Assembly (NCBI GenBank): GCA_024277575.1
Contig: JAJRUX010000096.1
Location: 1 to 32,884 of the forward strand
Reading direction: 5' to 3'
Source: Gammaproteobacteria bacterium
GTDB taxonomy: Bacteria; Pseudomonadota; Gammaproteobacteria; Thiohalospirales; Thiohalospiraceae
Length of the DNA stretch: 32,884 nucleotides
Under the pieces are notes generated by a model that worked only from the letters and a program-made list of their open reading frames with translations, ran no database searches and was not told the origin of the DNA. Shown one piece after another: positions 18,993 through 27,672 of the stretch. The number at the start of each line of letters is the position of its first letter. The stretch's first letter is position 1. Position numbers and translations under genes: made by a program.

Positions 18993-20375
18993 TTAAATCC
19001 TAACCGCCCACGATGCTTCTCGTAACTCCCCCCCCAACTCACTCTGGAGGGCCTGCAGCAACCGCTCTTCCACAATTCGGGCATTTCGCGTCGGTGTGGC
19101 CGGAAGAATGATGGTAAATTCCCGGCCATTATTGCGCCGGTCAAAGGCCAGATCCGTGGTACGCAACACCTGATCAACCGCCTTGCTCAACGCAACCGGC
19201 GCATGAGAGCGCACATCCTTTGGCAGTTCATCGTAGTTCTGAAGCGCTATATCGATCTGCGCAAGAGCAAAGTTATGTCGCCGGGCCAGAGATGTTAAAA
19301 AGGCCGTCTGGCGAGTGTAATAATTGGAAGACAAAAACAGTCCGCTGTCGTTGACGACACTGTTCTCTTTCGCGGTATGAAACCGCCGAGCATTACCATA
19401 GACCGTACCAATCCATTCACACACCACCTCGAAATTCTTGATGGTTGTCCAGCCCAGTTCGATAAAATCCAGCTCTTCGATTTTGAGCATACCGATAACC
19501 TCGCCGGTTTCGGCGTTGGTTAATGGTCCTGCCAGGATGCCCTGCCGGTCCAGTATATGCTCATCATTCTCGTTGGAGATACTCAAGATGCGGCGACGCG
19601 CAACCACCTCCTGAAACAAGGGATGTTCCGCTCCAATAACTCGCAGATACTCATCCTTTCCTGTCCAGCCGGTATGTACCGCCGCTTCCAGCACATCCTG
19701 GCTAAGAATAAATACCGAGGATTTCTGCGGATTCATCACGGCACGGACCATATCCATGATGCTGAACAAAACCTTGCCCGAATCGAGTTGCTCCAGTGAT
19801 TTTACCGCCTGATGCATGGAGATAACGGTACGCATCTGACCTGCAACACGCACCTCCAGATCGGTTTTGATCTCTTGCTGACGCTGATAGGCATCGGCAA
19901 TAACCTTCTCATTTCGACGTGCTTCTTCCAATTGTTTACGCAGCTGTTCACGTTCCCGCAAATGACGCATGCGCAACTCGCCCAAAAACACAGCAGCAAC
20001 AAACCACATCAGCGGACGACGCACTATGTTGAACAGATAATCATAGAGATCCTGATTCAGGGTCTGCTCGGGAATACCCACCGCCAGCAAAACAACCGTC
20101 GCCGCCAGGGCGGCAAGTACGCCTTCCGCTGTGCCGTACTGTACTGTAACCAAAAGTATGATTAGCCAGAACGGATGTGGTGTGACATACCAGAATGAAT
20201 CTGCATCAAAAACGAACTGATCCAGCAAGATAGCCAGCACAAAAAACAGGGCAATCTCCAGCAATGCTGAGCGTCTTACACCCAGAATCCGGACCGGTTT
20301 GTGCTCCAAATCCTTTGCGGCATTTTCCGCCGCATTATCTGCAAATTTCGGGCGCTGCAATATCTCGGTCTTCAT
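18993..20375 (-). CDS. pelD: PelD-like c-di-GMP receptor (TM + GAF + degenerate GGDEF)
   Basis: 460 aa; N-terminal TM helices, coiled coil, GAF-like region, then VLRTTDLAFDRRNNGREFTIILP: RxxD I-site next to a degenerate GGDEF. Confidence 0.9.
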   Translation of the reverse strand: MKTEILQRPKFADNAAENAAKDLEHKPVRILGVRRSALLEIALFFVLAILLDQFVFDADSFWYVTPHPFWLIILLVTVQYGTAEGVLAALAATVVLLAVGIPEQTLNQDLYDYLFNIVRRPLMWFVAAVFLGELRMRHLREREQLRKQLEEARRNEKVIADAYQRQQEIKTDLEVRVAGQMRTVISMHQAVKSLEQLDSGKVLFSIMDMVRAVMNPQKSSVFILSQDVLEAAVHTGWTGKDEYLRVIGAEHPLFQEVVARRRILSISNENDEHILDRQGILAGPLTNAETGEVIGMLKIEELDFIELGWTTIKNFEVVCEWIGTVYGNARRFHTAKENSVVNDSGLFLSSNYYTRQTAFLTSLARRHNFALAQIDIALQNYDELPKDVRSHAPVALSKAVDQVLRTTDLAFDRRNNGREFTIILPATPTRNARIVEERLLQALQSELGGELREASWAVRI

Positions 20376-20950
20376 TGTTTGCCTTCCATCATTTGTTGTG
20401 ACAGCTCTTGCACCAGGCGCATTACCACTCGCTGTGCGGCCTCAGTCATGCTATCCCTTCCCAGATAGGCACTACCCACTTCAGAAGCACTGGCCGCCCA
20501 CAAAACCGCTCCATCAGTACGAATCAGGCGAACACTGATGCCAACAACCGGTTGCTTGCGGAAACCATAGCGATAGCCATATTCCGTTACACTACCGATT
20601 AAAACAGCATCGGCTCCTGCAGCCCGTGCCATCGCTACAGGCTCATCTGTTGAATGATTTCCAACAGGCTGTGCAGCATTTAACAGTGGAGATTCCTGTA
20701 CCGAAAACAGGCCTTCTTTATACAGCTCTGTGGCTACAATCTTGGCAACAGCAACTCCCGCCTTGGGATGAACCGTAAGATTTTGGAAGGGAACAACAAG
20801 CACACTCCCATCGCGCTGAGGCGGCGGAGAGTTGCTGATAAAATTACGCTCCAGATGAGAGCCGGTAGTACACCCTGAAAGCCAGAGCGCCGCCACTGCA
20901 AACAAGACAAATGCGACAGCTTTATAGCGGCTGTTTATGCCTGTATTCAT
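20372..20950 (-). CDS. pelC: PelC-like outer-membrane lipoprotein, copy 2
   Basis: 192 aa; lipobox LSGC; VLIGSVTEYGYRYGFRKQPVVGISVRLIRTDGAVLWAAS; ATGA overlaps on both sides. Confidence 0.85.
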   Translation of the reverse strand: MNTGINSRYKAVAFVLFAVAALWLSGCTTGSHLERNFISNSPPPQRDGSVLVVPFQNLTVHPKAGVAVAKIVATELYKEGLFSVQESPLLNAAQPVGNHSTDEPVAMARAAGADAVLIGSVTEYGYRYGFRKQPVVGISVRLIRTDGAVLWAASASEVGSAYLGRDSMTEAAQRVVMRLVQELSQQMMEGKQ

Positions 20951-21633
20951 GATGGACTCCCCTCTGCCTCCCCGGCAACTGTACTACGCTGCCTAACCTG
21001 TTTATCACCGGCATTGTCCAGCAGCGAGGTTGAGCAACGCAGTTCATTCGCATCCAGCTGCTGCAGCTCTGTTGCCAGGGTATGTACAACCCGCTGCGCG
21101 GCCTGATTAAGGCTGTCACGATGTATAAAACCACGCCCGGTAACACTTTGACTGGAGGCCCAGACAACCTGTCCATCACAACCACGCACCATTCGCACGC
21201 TCAGGCCAACCACAGGCTCTTCGCGTAAACCATGTTGATAACGATACTCTGTCACGCTACCCAGCAGCACTGCATCCACACCGAGCTTGTGTGCCAACTG
21301 CTGGGCACGGGGTACGCTTCGAGTCTGCTTGTCCCCCTCCTTCTCATTGCGCAGCTGCTGGAGCAGCGCCGATTCCTCGCGAATCAGGAACGCCCCCTGC
21401 TGATACAGCTCAGTATTCATCAACTGAGTCAATATCTGACCCGCATTGGGGTGCTCGCTCAGGTTCTCAAACGGCAGAACCGCCACGTGAGGGGTATCCG
21501 GAGAAACAGTCCGGCTCTGTGCCCCATCTTTCTCTATTCCCTTGTTACTTGCACAAGCAGAAAGAGCGAACACAACAAGCAGAACCACCCCGAACAAACC
21601 TGTCTGTTTACTACCGAACTTTTTTTCCAACAT
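20947..21633 (-). CDS. pelC: PelC-like outer-membrane lipoprotein, copy 1
   Basis: Start at 21633 (MLEKKFGSKQTGLFGVVLLVVFALSACASN, lipobox LSAC) with upstream AAGGGA; VLLGSVTEYRYQHGLREEPVVGLSVRMVRGCDGQVVWASS. The ORF track start at 21813 would overlap the preceding gene. Confidence 0.82.
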   Translation of the reverse strand: MLEKKFGSKQTGLFGVVLLVVFALSACASNKGIEKDGAQSRTVSPDTPHVAVLPFENLSEHPNAGQILTQLMNTELYQQGAFLIREESALLQQLRNEKEGDKQTRSVPRAQQLAHKLGVDAVLLGSVTEYRYQHGLREEPVVGLSVRMVRGCDGQVVWASSQSVTGRGFIHRDSLNQAAQRVVHTLATELQQLDANELRCSTSLLDNAGDKQVRQRSTVAGEAEGSPS

Positions 21634-21704
21634 CACGATTTTATCCCTTGTCATAAATGCAACTAATGGGCGCTGATATACTCCACCCGGGAATTTCCGA
21701 AAAA

Positions 21705-23306
21705 TCAGAAACGCCACAACAGATAACAGCCTGCCCGCGTATAACGGGCGTACTCTCCACGATACGGACCTGCACTGTGAACAAACTTCAGACCGGTCTC
21801 CAGACCGAGCCACGGTTCGTAAGCCAGATTAGCTGTCACAAACGGTCCACCAGCCTCATTGCGCGGATCATAGCTGGCGCCAATGCCAGCCTCATAGCGC
21901 AAATAATCACTTAGTCGATCAAACCACATGGCATCCAGCGTATGTACCTGGCGGGACACCACCGGCAGCGGATGATAATCAATTCCCGCATACCGCCGCG
22001 TGTCAACAGAGGTTCGCTCTTCCAGATCCAGGTTGTAACCAACGCTCAGTCGCGGCGCCACTTCCTGCAACAACAGCCGGGCACCGAGCTTGACGCCATA
22101 ACTGCCGGCTACACTATTGTCATCCTTGACTCCGTAATTTCGCGCTGAAGCTGCAATATAAGTTGAGAGAGCTTCATCCACCGGCCGCCGCCAGCCATCC
22201 CGGCCCGGCCGTTCCCAACCCACGGTCAGGCTATCAACGGTACCACCATCCACCACCCCTTCGACATACTGCCATGCCGGCGCCTGATAGCTTGCATCTA
22301 TCCAGACCCGCGCAAGATCCAGACGCTGGGAGTATTCAGCTCGCAAGCCAACAGCACCTTCATTTCCGCCAGACAAGGTCAAACGCGTGTGGGCTGCCCA
22401 ATCAAAGTGCCGTTGCGCATGCAGTTCAAAATACTCTCTTTCACCACTAAATGAGCCCAGCGGACCATCGATACGACGTAACTCGTTGTCCCGTATTGAA
22501 CGTCGCTCATATGTAAAACCCAGTTGGGCTCTCTCCCCGAAAAGCTGATATCCCGACAACCGGGAAATCTGCTGCCAGTCAGCATCATGCAGTTGCTGCC
22601 AATCCATATCCAGACGCAGACGGGGACCGTACTCATACAACAAACCGGCCTTCGCCGCGATTACCGGCGCATCCTCCCGCCCCATATGCAGTGCCTGGTT
22701 ATAGTAGGTAACGGCCCGCTGCCACTGCCCAAGGCGCGCTTCAATACCGGCCATCTCCGGTAACAACTCTCCGCTGTCCGGATACTGCTCATGCAGCTCC
22801 GCCAATTTTCCACGGGCTGCAAACAACCTTCCGCTCTCCGCCAGCCAAAGCGCTCGCAACCGCTCGAGACGAAGTGCAGTTGCCTCTCGTTGCCGCAAGG
22901 ACAATCTGGACTGCTTTTCTGCATCAGCAACCTCCGGACGGGAGATTAATTCTAGAGCAATATGGGTGTCATCCTCCGCCTGAACACGAAAAATGACATC
23001 CCGCCCGGCGTGTATCAACAAACTGTCATAGCCGGTACTGCTCCAGTCAATCCACCCAGCCGCACGGCTAGTCATATCAGCAAGCAATGAGGGGAGGAGA
23101 GGAGAGGAAAACCGTAAAACCACCTCTCTTCCATCCACTTCATGCCGCACACTCACGGGTTCATTCCAGACGAAAACCAGTCGTAACCGCTCTGCACCAG
23201 AATCAACGTGCAGTTCAACACCATTATCGGCATGTACCATTGGGAGCGCAGATAACATTACCAGTAACATCAGCGCCGGTAACATGTTCCTGTGAAGCCG
23301 CATCAT
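21705..23306 (-). CDS. pelB: Outer-membrane beta-barrel protein corresponding to the PelB C-terminal porin
   Basis: 533 aa; cleavable signal MMRLHRNMLPALMLLVMLSALPMVHA, short TPR-like segment, alternating aromatic beta-strands, and C-terminal Phe (CYLLWRF) typical of an OMP beta-signal. Confidence 0.8.
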   Translation of the reverse strand: MMRLHRNMLPALMLLVMLSALPMVHADNGVELHVDSGAERLRLVFVWNEPVSVRHEVDGREVVLRFSSPLLPSLLADMTSRAAGWIDWSSTGYDSLLIHAGRDVIFRVQAEDDTHIALELISRPEVADAEKQSRLSLRQREATALRLERLRALWLAESGRLFAARGKLAELHEQYPDSGELLPEMAGIEARLGQWQRAVTYYNQALHMGREDAPVIAAKAGLLYEYGPRLRLDMDWQQLHDADWQQISRLSGYQLFGERAQLGFTYERRSIRDNELRRIDGPLGSFSGEREYFELHAQRHFDWAAHTRLTLSGGNEGAVGLRAEYSQRLDLARVWIDASYQAPAWQYVEGVVDGGTVDSLTVGWERPGRDGWRRPVDEALSTYIAASARNYGVKDDNSVAGSYGVKLGARLLLQEVAPRLSVGYNLDLEERTSVDTRRYAGIDYHPLPVVSRQVHTLDAMWFDRLSDYLRYEAGIGASYDPRNEAGGPFVTANLAYEPWLGLETGLKFVHSAGPYRGEYARYTRAGCYLLWRF

Positions 23307-25444
23307 ATTTTCTGCCCCCCTACTGCCAAAACCTCTCCCGCCTGATCGATATGGCCGGTCTCGATCAGGACAGTGGCAAAATCAGCCCGCAAATCAGGGT
23401 TGTCGGGATAAGCAGCCAGTAACTCTTGAAATGCGAGAATTGCGTTGTCTCGTTCACCGAGTCGATAAAGGCTCTGGGCCCGAACACTCGCCTTGCGCAT
23501 ATCCAGCTCCGGTTCTGCCGCAAGCAACTGAATAACCCGGCGGTAATAGGGTACTGCCAGTTGTGTCTTGTTCCGCCGCGTCAGTAGTTCAGCATAAAAA
23601 TAGTTGCTCTCCACATCACCACTGGTGGTGTTGAGATAACGCCCAAGCATGTCAAATGCATCTTCCCAGCGCCCTTCCTGATAAGCGAGCAAACCGAGCC
23701 TTCGAAGCATGTCGGGATCGCCAGGAGCGATAGCAAGAATGCGTCTGCTGGCCTCCAGTGCCAAATCTGTAAAACCAACCTGATCCGCTCGACGTATATG
23801 GCGACGCAGCTGTTCAACGCTCTGACTGTCTCTTATGGCTTGGCTCAGGACAAGACGCAAGCGAGGGTAATCCTCTTCCCGCTGCAGGATGTCCATCTGA
23901 AATTCAACCGGCTCGCCACTAAAACCGAGTGACACAAGATCACTCTCACCCATTTTCAGCACGCGCTCGGTAGCACCTATATCGAGTAACCGCTCCAACC
24001 ACGCCAGCCGTTGTTTACCCTGTGCGCTGCGAGCCCGCTCTTCCACCCACTGCAATCCAAGCGGTTCAGGCCGGGGACCCCAGATATAAAGCAATTGACT
24101 TACTTCAGGACTTTCGGCCGGTGCTTTTGCAGCCAGTTCCATATAGATCCTCTCTGCCAGAAGCTTGTCCCCCAACTTCAAAGCACGGTATGCCAAAGCC
24201 CGCTTCTCTTTCCGGCTCAGATTCGGCTGTTTTAGCTGCAGTCGCAACAGGGCGAGCAGCTCGTTATGCCGACCTGCTTTCTGCAGGGCTGTTTCATAGC
24301 GATAACTCATCTCCTTCCTTTCTTCATCACCGAGATCGGAACGCATCAGCTGCTGCTGCCAAAATGCAAGCAACTCTTCCTGCCGCTTTGCCTTGCGCAG
24401 CATGGATTCGTAGCGGTAGGTAACCGCCTCCCTCTCCTCTGGACTCAGACCTGGACGCTGAATCTGATCCAGCAGATAGGCAAGCAGCGTCTGCTGGCGG
24501 TTGTTCTCACGCAATGCCGCTTCATAGCGTTCACCCAGCTCCCGGCGCTGCTGTTCATCCAAATCGGAACGCAGCAATTGCTGGCGCAGGAAAGCCAGCC
24601 GTTTCTCCTCACGTCCCAGCTCACGCAGGGTAGTCTCATAGCGATAGCTGATTTCCCGCTTCTCCTTGTCGCTCACATCAGCTCGAGTAAGCTGACGATC
24701 CCAGAAGGCAAACAGTTCTGTATAACGACCCGCTCCAGCCAGTGCCCGCTCATAGTAAGCAGTCCATCTGCCACCGCGATTACCATAACCCTGGAGGTAA
24801 GTAATTGCCCCTTCATACTGCCCCAGATCCAGAGAAAGGCTTACCAGAAACTCCCGTGCCCGCATATCAAACGCAGCTGGGTGCTCACGCGCAAGCTTGC
24901 GCAGTATATCTGTCGCTTCAACAATATCCCCTTCTGCCGCCAGCAAATAGGCAAGATCAAGATAGTCATGCGGCTGTGCTTCATAGTCCTGCACAATACG
25001 CTTCAACACCTCGATCTGCTGGCGATAACGCCCCTCAGCATTGTAAAGTTGCGAAAGATTGCGCAAGGCTTGCTCCGAGGGCTGTACCTCCGTCCGTTTT
25101 TCCAGACTACCGAGATAATCATGAGGACGCTGGGTCTGCTGATAAAATTTACTCAGCCTCAACCGGGCTTCCATATTGCCCGGATTGTATTCAACAAAGG
25201 TTTCCATCAACTCTACCGCTTTGCCCATCTCTCCATAGATGAGGTATAGATCGGAAAGTGGCAGCACCACGTTGGCAGACGCATCTCCTTTCTCCAGCAA
25301 ATTTTCGTACTCTGCACGTGCCGCTGTATATTGCTGGTTTTTATAATGCATCAACGCCAACTCGGAGGGGCGTGGATAAACCAGATAACCGCCAACCAGC
25401 CCCAGCGCCACCACCAGCAAAACGATAAAATGCGCATTCCTCAT
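23303..25444 (-). CDS. pelB: TPR-rich scaffold protein corresponding to the PelB N-terminal region
   Basis: 713 aa; N-terminal TM anchor MRNAHFIVLLVVALGLVGGYLVYP, many TPR-like helices, ~37-aa tandem repeats; ATGA overlap with the barrel gene. Confidence 0.8.
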   Translation of the reverse strand: MRNAHFIVLLVVALGLVGGYLVYPRPSELALMHYKNQQYTAARAEYENLLEKGDASANVVLPLSDLYLIYGEMGKAVELMETFVEYNPGNMEARLRLSKFYQQTQRPHDYLGSLEKRTEVQPSEQALRNLSQLYNAEGRYRQQIEVLKRIVQDYEAQPHDYLDLAYLLAAEGDIVEATDILRKLAREHPAAFDMRAREFLVSLSLDLGQYEGAITYLQGYGNRGGRWTAYYERALAGAGRYTELFAFWDRQLTRADVSDKEKREISYRYETTLRELGREEKRLAFLRQQLLRSDLDEQQRRELGERYEAALRENNRQQTLLAYLLDQIQRPGLSPEEREAVTYRYESMLRKAKRQEELLAFWQQQLMRSDLGDEERKEMSYRYETALQKAGRHNELLALLRLQLKQPNLSRKEKRALAYRALKLGDKLLAERIYMELAAKAPAESPEVSQLLYIWGPRPEPLGLQWVEERARSAQGKQRLAWLERLLDIGATERVLKMGESDLVSLGFSGEPVEFQMDILQREEDYPRLRLVLSQAIRDSQSVEQLRRHIRRADQVGFTDLALEASRRILAIAPGDPDMLRRLGLLAYQEGRWEDAFDMLGRYLNTTSGDVESNYFYAELLTRRNKTQLAVPYYRRVIQLLAAEPELDMRKASVRAQSLYRLGERDNAILAFQELLAAYPDNPDLRADFATVLIETGHIDQAGEVLAVGGQKI
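24175..24720 (-). repeat. About five in-frame ~37-aa tandem repeats inside the PelB-like TPR protein
   Basis: ELFAFWDRQLTRADVSDKEKREISYRYETTLRELGRE / KRLAFLRQQLLRSDLDEQQRRELGERYEAALRENNRQ / TLLAYLLDQIQRPGLSPEEREAVTYRYESMLRKAKRQ / ELLAFWQQQLMRSDLGDEERKEMSYRYETALQKAGRH / ELLALLRLQLKQPNLSRKEKRALAYRALK. Confidence 0.85.
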
Positions 25445-27672
25445 CAGACCGTCTCCTGCCGGTAATCAATATGAATCTGTACCGTTTGATTAGGTACCTT
25501 GGAATCGATAGCAAAATGCAGCTGTTTTTCCTCGGAAACTGCAACTGTTTGGCGCCTGATTTCACCACTTTTATTGGTTACACTAATCACATAATCACCT
25601 GCCTGCGGCACCCGCCAGATCATTTTTCCCTTACCAAATCCCATTGTTTCAAAACTGAACGAACTTGGCCTGCGCTGCACTCCCCATACCCGCCAGTTTG
25701 AGCCGATCAGATAGGGAAAAGATGAGTCTGGCTCCCTGTCGCTGTCACCATAATCACGTAGAGCAACAACGGCATCAGACACTGTTTGATCAAGAGCCAC
25801 GTAAAGAGAACCCTGATAGTGATACTGACCCACCACACCATGCGAATCTCCAAAATCAACAGCGGAAAAAAGCGCGTGGTCAAAGCGCAATGTCTGCAGC
25901 GCCTGTCGATTATTGATACGCCACTGCCGTTCACCCGTCTGCTCTATCTGAGTGGTAAAAAAACCCTCAGCAATCGCTGCATAATGGCTGGTGGTAACCG
26001 GAATAATCGGCTGGCTACGCGCATAGTCCAGGTTCGCCCGTACTGCATTGAGACTGGAGAGTTTCTGCCCAGAGTACATGTGATAATAGACTCCCATTGG
26101 TTTGATCCGCACCGGAGTCTCCGTGTTATTGAGCGTTCGAGTCAGGTGCCTATAGCCAAAAAACTGCTCTGACCACTGGTCAGTGTATGTGTTTTCATTA
26201 CTATTGGAAGCATATATCTGTAACTGCCCCCCTGACATCTGGCCCAGAGGAGATACCCAGCCATACGATGGATACTTGCGATCCAGACGGGTATCTCCCC
26301 CATTGATATTACGAACGCCCAACTTCCGCGTAAGCTCTATTGCAGCAGGAAAAGGATTGGTATCACCAGACCACTGGTAAACCTGTACCTTTTTACCTTG
26401 TGGTAACAGGGAATTGACAAACCTGATTGCCCCTTCTATCTCCAGCTCCAAATCAAAGGGTTTAACCGCATAGGCGCGTGGTGTGACATAACCGGTTTTT
26501 TTGTAGTAGACGCTATCTGTCTTGCCGACCTTCCGCAAGGCACCCTTCCCTTGCCACGGTCTGCTATAGAATCTCAAGAAAGGCCGCTCCTTGTCAGGAT
26601 CACCGTCTGCAAAAAAGCCCCAGTCAAAAGGATGACTGTAGGTATGGCTGCCAGCCTCCACTTGCGGCAATGCCAAAATTTCTCGAGCAACCCGCAGACT
26701 TTTCCGGCTCCCATGCCATGCCGGATCAATATCACCGGCTATGGGAGCAACAGTGACCGGCAGCTCCGGATAAGCCTCGATGATCTCGTGCTCGACAATC
26801 TCCGAAGCGAGAATCCCTCTGTTCCTATAAGGATAAATCTCGGTAAGATTATTCCAGCCATCACCATCAATATGACTGAAGAAAATGCGCTTTCCGGCAA
26901 GCGTAGTGGTATCCGGTTTGGGCAGCTCATCTGTAGTCAGCGCCCGGCGGAAAAATTCAAACGGGTTGATATACCACTGAACGGTATCAGTGGATTCGTT
27001 ATGGAAATAGGCATATCCCGATGCAATCCATCCGCCTTTGCGGGTAATTACCACCAGGTCACTATCAGTGGCAGGATCGCCGGATTGACGCACTTTCAGA
27101 CCTGAGTAACCCTGTCCCTCGATTACACTCAACCGTTCGTAACCAGGCAACACGCCACCGACCCGGCGCTCGAAATCCACAAGTTCAGGATCCCTGAATA
27201 CGATTTTTGACTTGTAGGTAAGAGGTATCCAGTCATCCCCACTACGCAATCCCAGCTTCACCCAGAACTGATCAATCAGCTCCTCACGCGACAGCTGCTC
27301 CGAATCATCCTCACTGCCGAAACCACCGACCATGATCAACCGCTTGCCGCTATCCAGGATCTCTCCGGCCCACGCAATGAAATCGCCGGGATCCTCCATC
27401 TGCACGGCCTCCCAGACCAGAACACCTCTTACCTCCGGAATTGAAGCCGGTAGAGGCAATGGTTCATTGATATCGTGATAACGAACGACAAGCCCCAGAT
27501 GGTTAAGCGGCATCTCTGCCAACCGATGGATGGCAGAAAAGCGCGGCTCGGCAACACTCCTTCCGTCATACAGGGCCAAGATGGTGCGCGGAATAACCCG
27601 GGCACAAAGCGGCTGAACCTGAACAGCCAACAGCAAAAGCAGCCAGCAGGTAAAGAGGAGGCGTTTATTCAT
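25444..27672 (-). CDS. pelA: PelA-like polysaccharide deacetylase protein (lacks the N-terminal hydrolase domain)
   Basis: 742 aa; signal peptide; deacetylase motifs HIDGDGW (26854-26874) and SHTYSH (26632-26649, HxxxH metal site); C-terminal beta-rich region. Confidence 0.87.
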   Translation of the reverse strand: MNKRLLFTCWLLLLLAVQVQPLCARVIPRTILALYDGRSVAEPRFSAIHRLAEMPLNHLGLVVRYHDINEPLPLPASIPEVRGVLVWEAVQMEDPGDFIAWAGEILDSGKRLIMVGGFGSEDDSEQLSREELIDQFWVKLGLRSGDDWIPLTYKSKIVFRDPELVDFERRVGGVLPGYERLSVIEGQGYSGLKVRQSGDPATDSDLVVITRKGGWIASGYAYFHNESTDTVQWYINPFEFFRRALTTDELPKPDTTTLAGKRIFFSHIDGDGWNNLTEIYPYRNRGILASEIVEHEIIEAYPELPVTVAPIAGDIDPAWHGSRKSLRVAREILALPQVEAGSHTYSHPFDWGFFADGDPDKERPFLRFYSRPWQGKGALRKVGKTDSVYYKKTGYVTPRAYAVKPFDLELEIEGAIRFVNSLLPQGKKVQVYQWSGDTNPFPAAIELTRKLGVRNINGGDTRLDRKYPSYGWVSPLGQMSGGQLQIYASNSNENTYTDQWSEQFFGYRHLTRTLNNTETPVRIKPMGVYYHMYSGQKLSSLNAVRANLDYARSQPIIPVTTSHYAAIAEGFFTTQIEQTGERQWRINNRQALQTLRFDHALFSAVDFGDSHGVVGQYHYQGSLYVALDQTVSDAVVALRDYGDSDREPDSSFPYLIGSNWRVWGVQRRPSSFSFETMGFGKGKMIWRVPQAGDYVISVTNKSGEIRRQTVAVSEEKQLHFAIDSKVPNQTVQIHIDYRQETV

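Noticed and set aside
24266-25249. 327-aa plus-strand ORF
   Set aside because: Antisense to the TPR repeat region; its apparent internal repeats simply mirror the sense-strand repeats.
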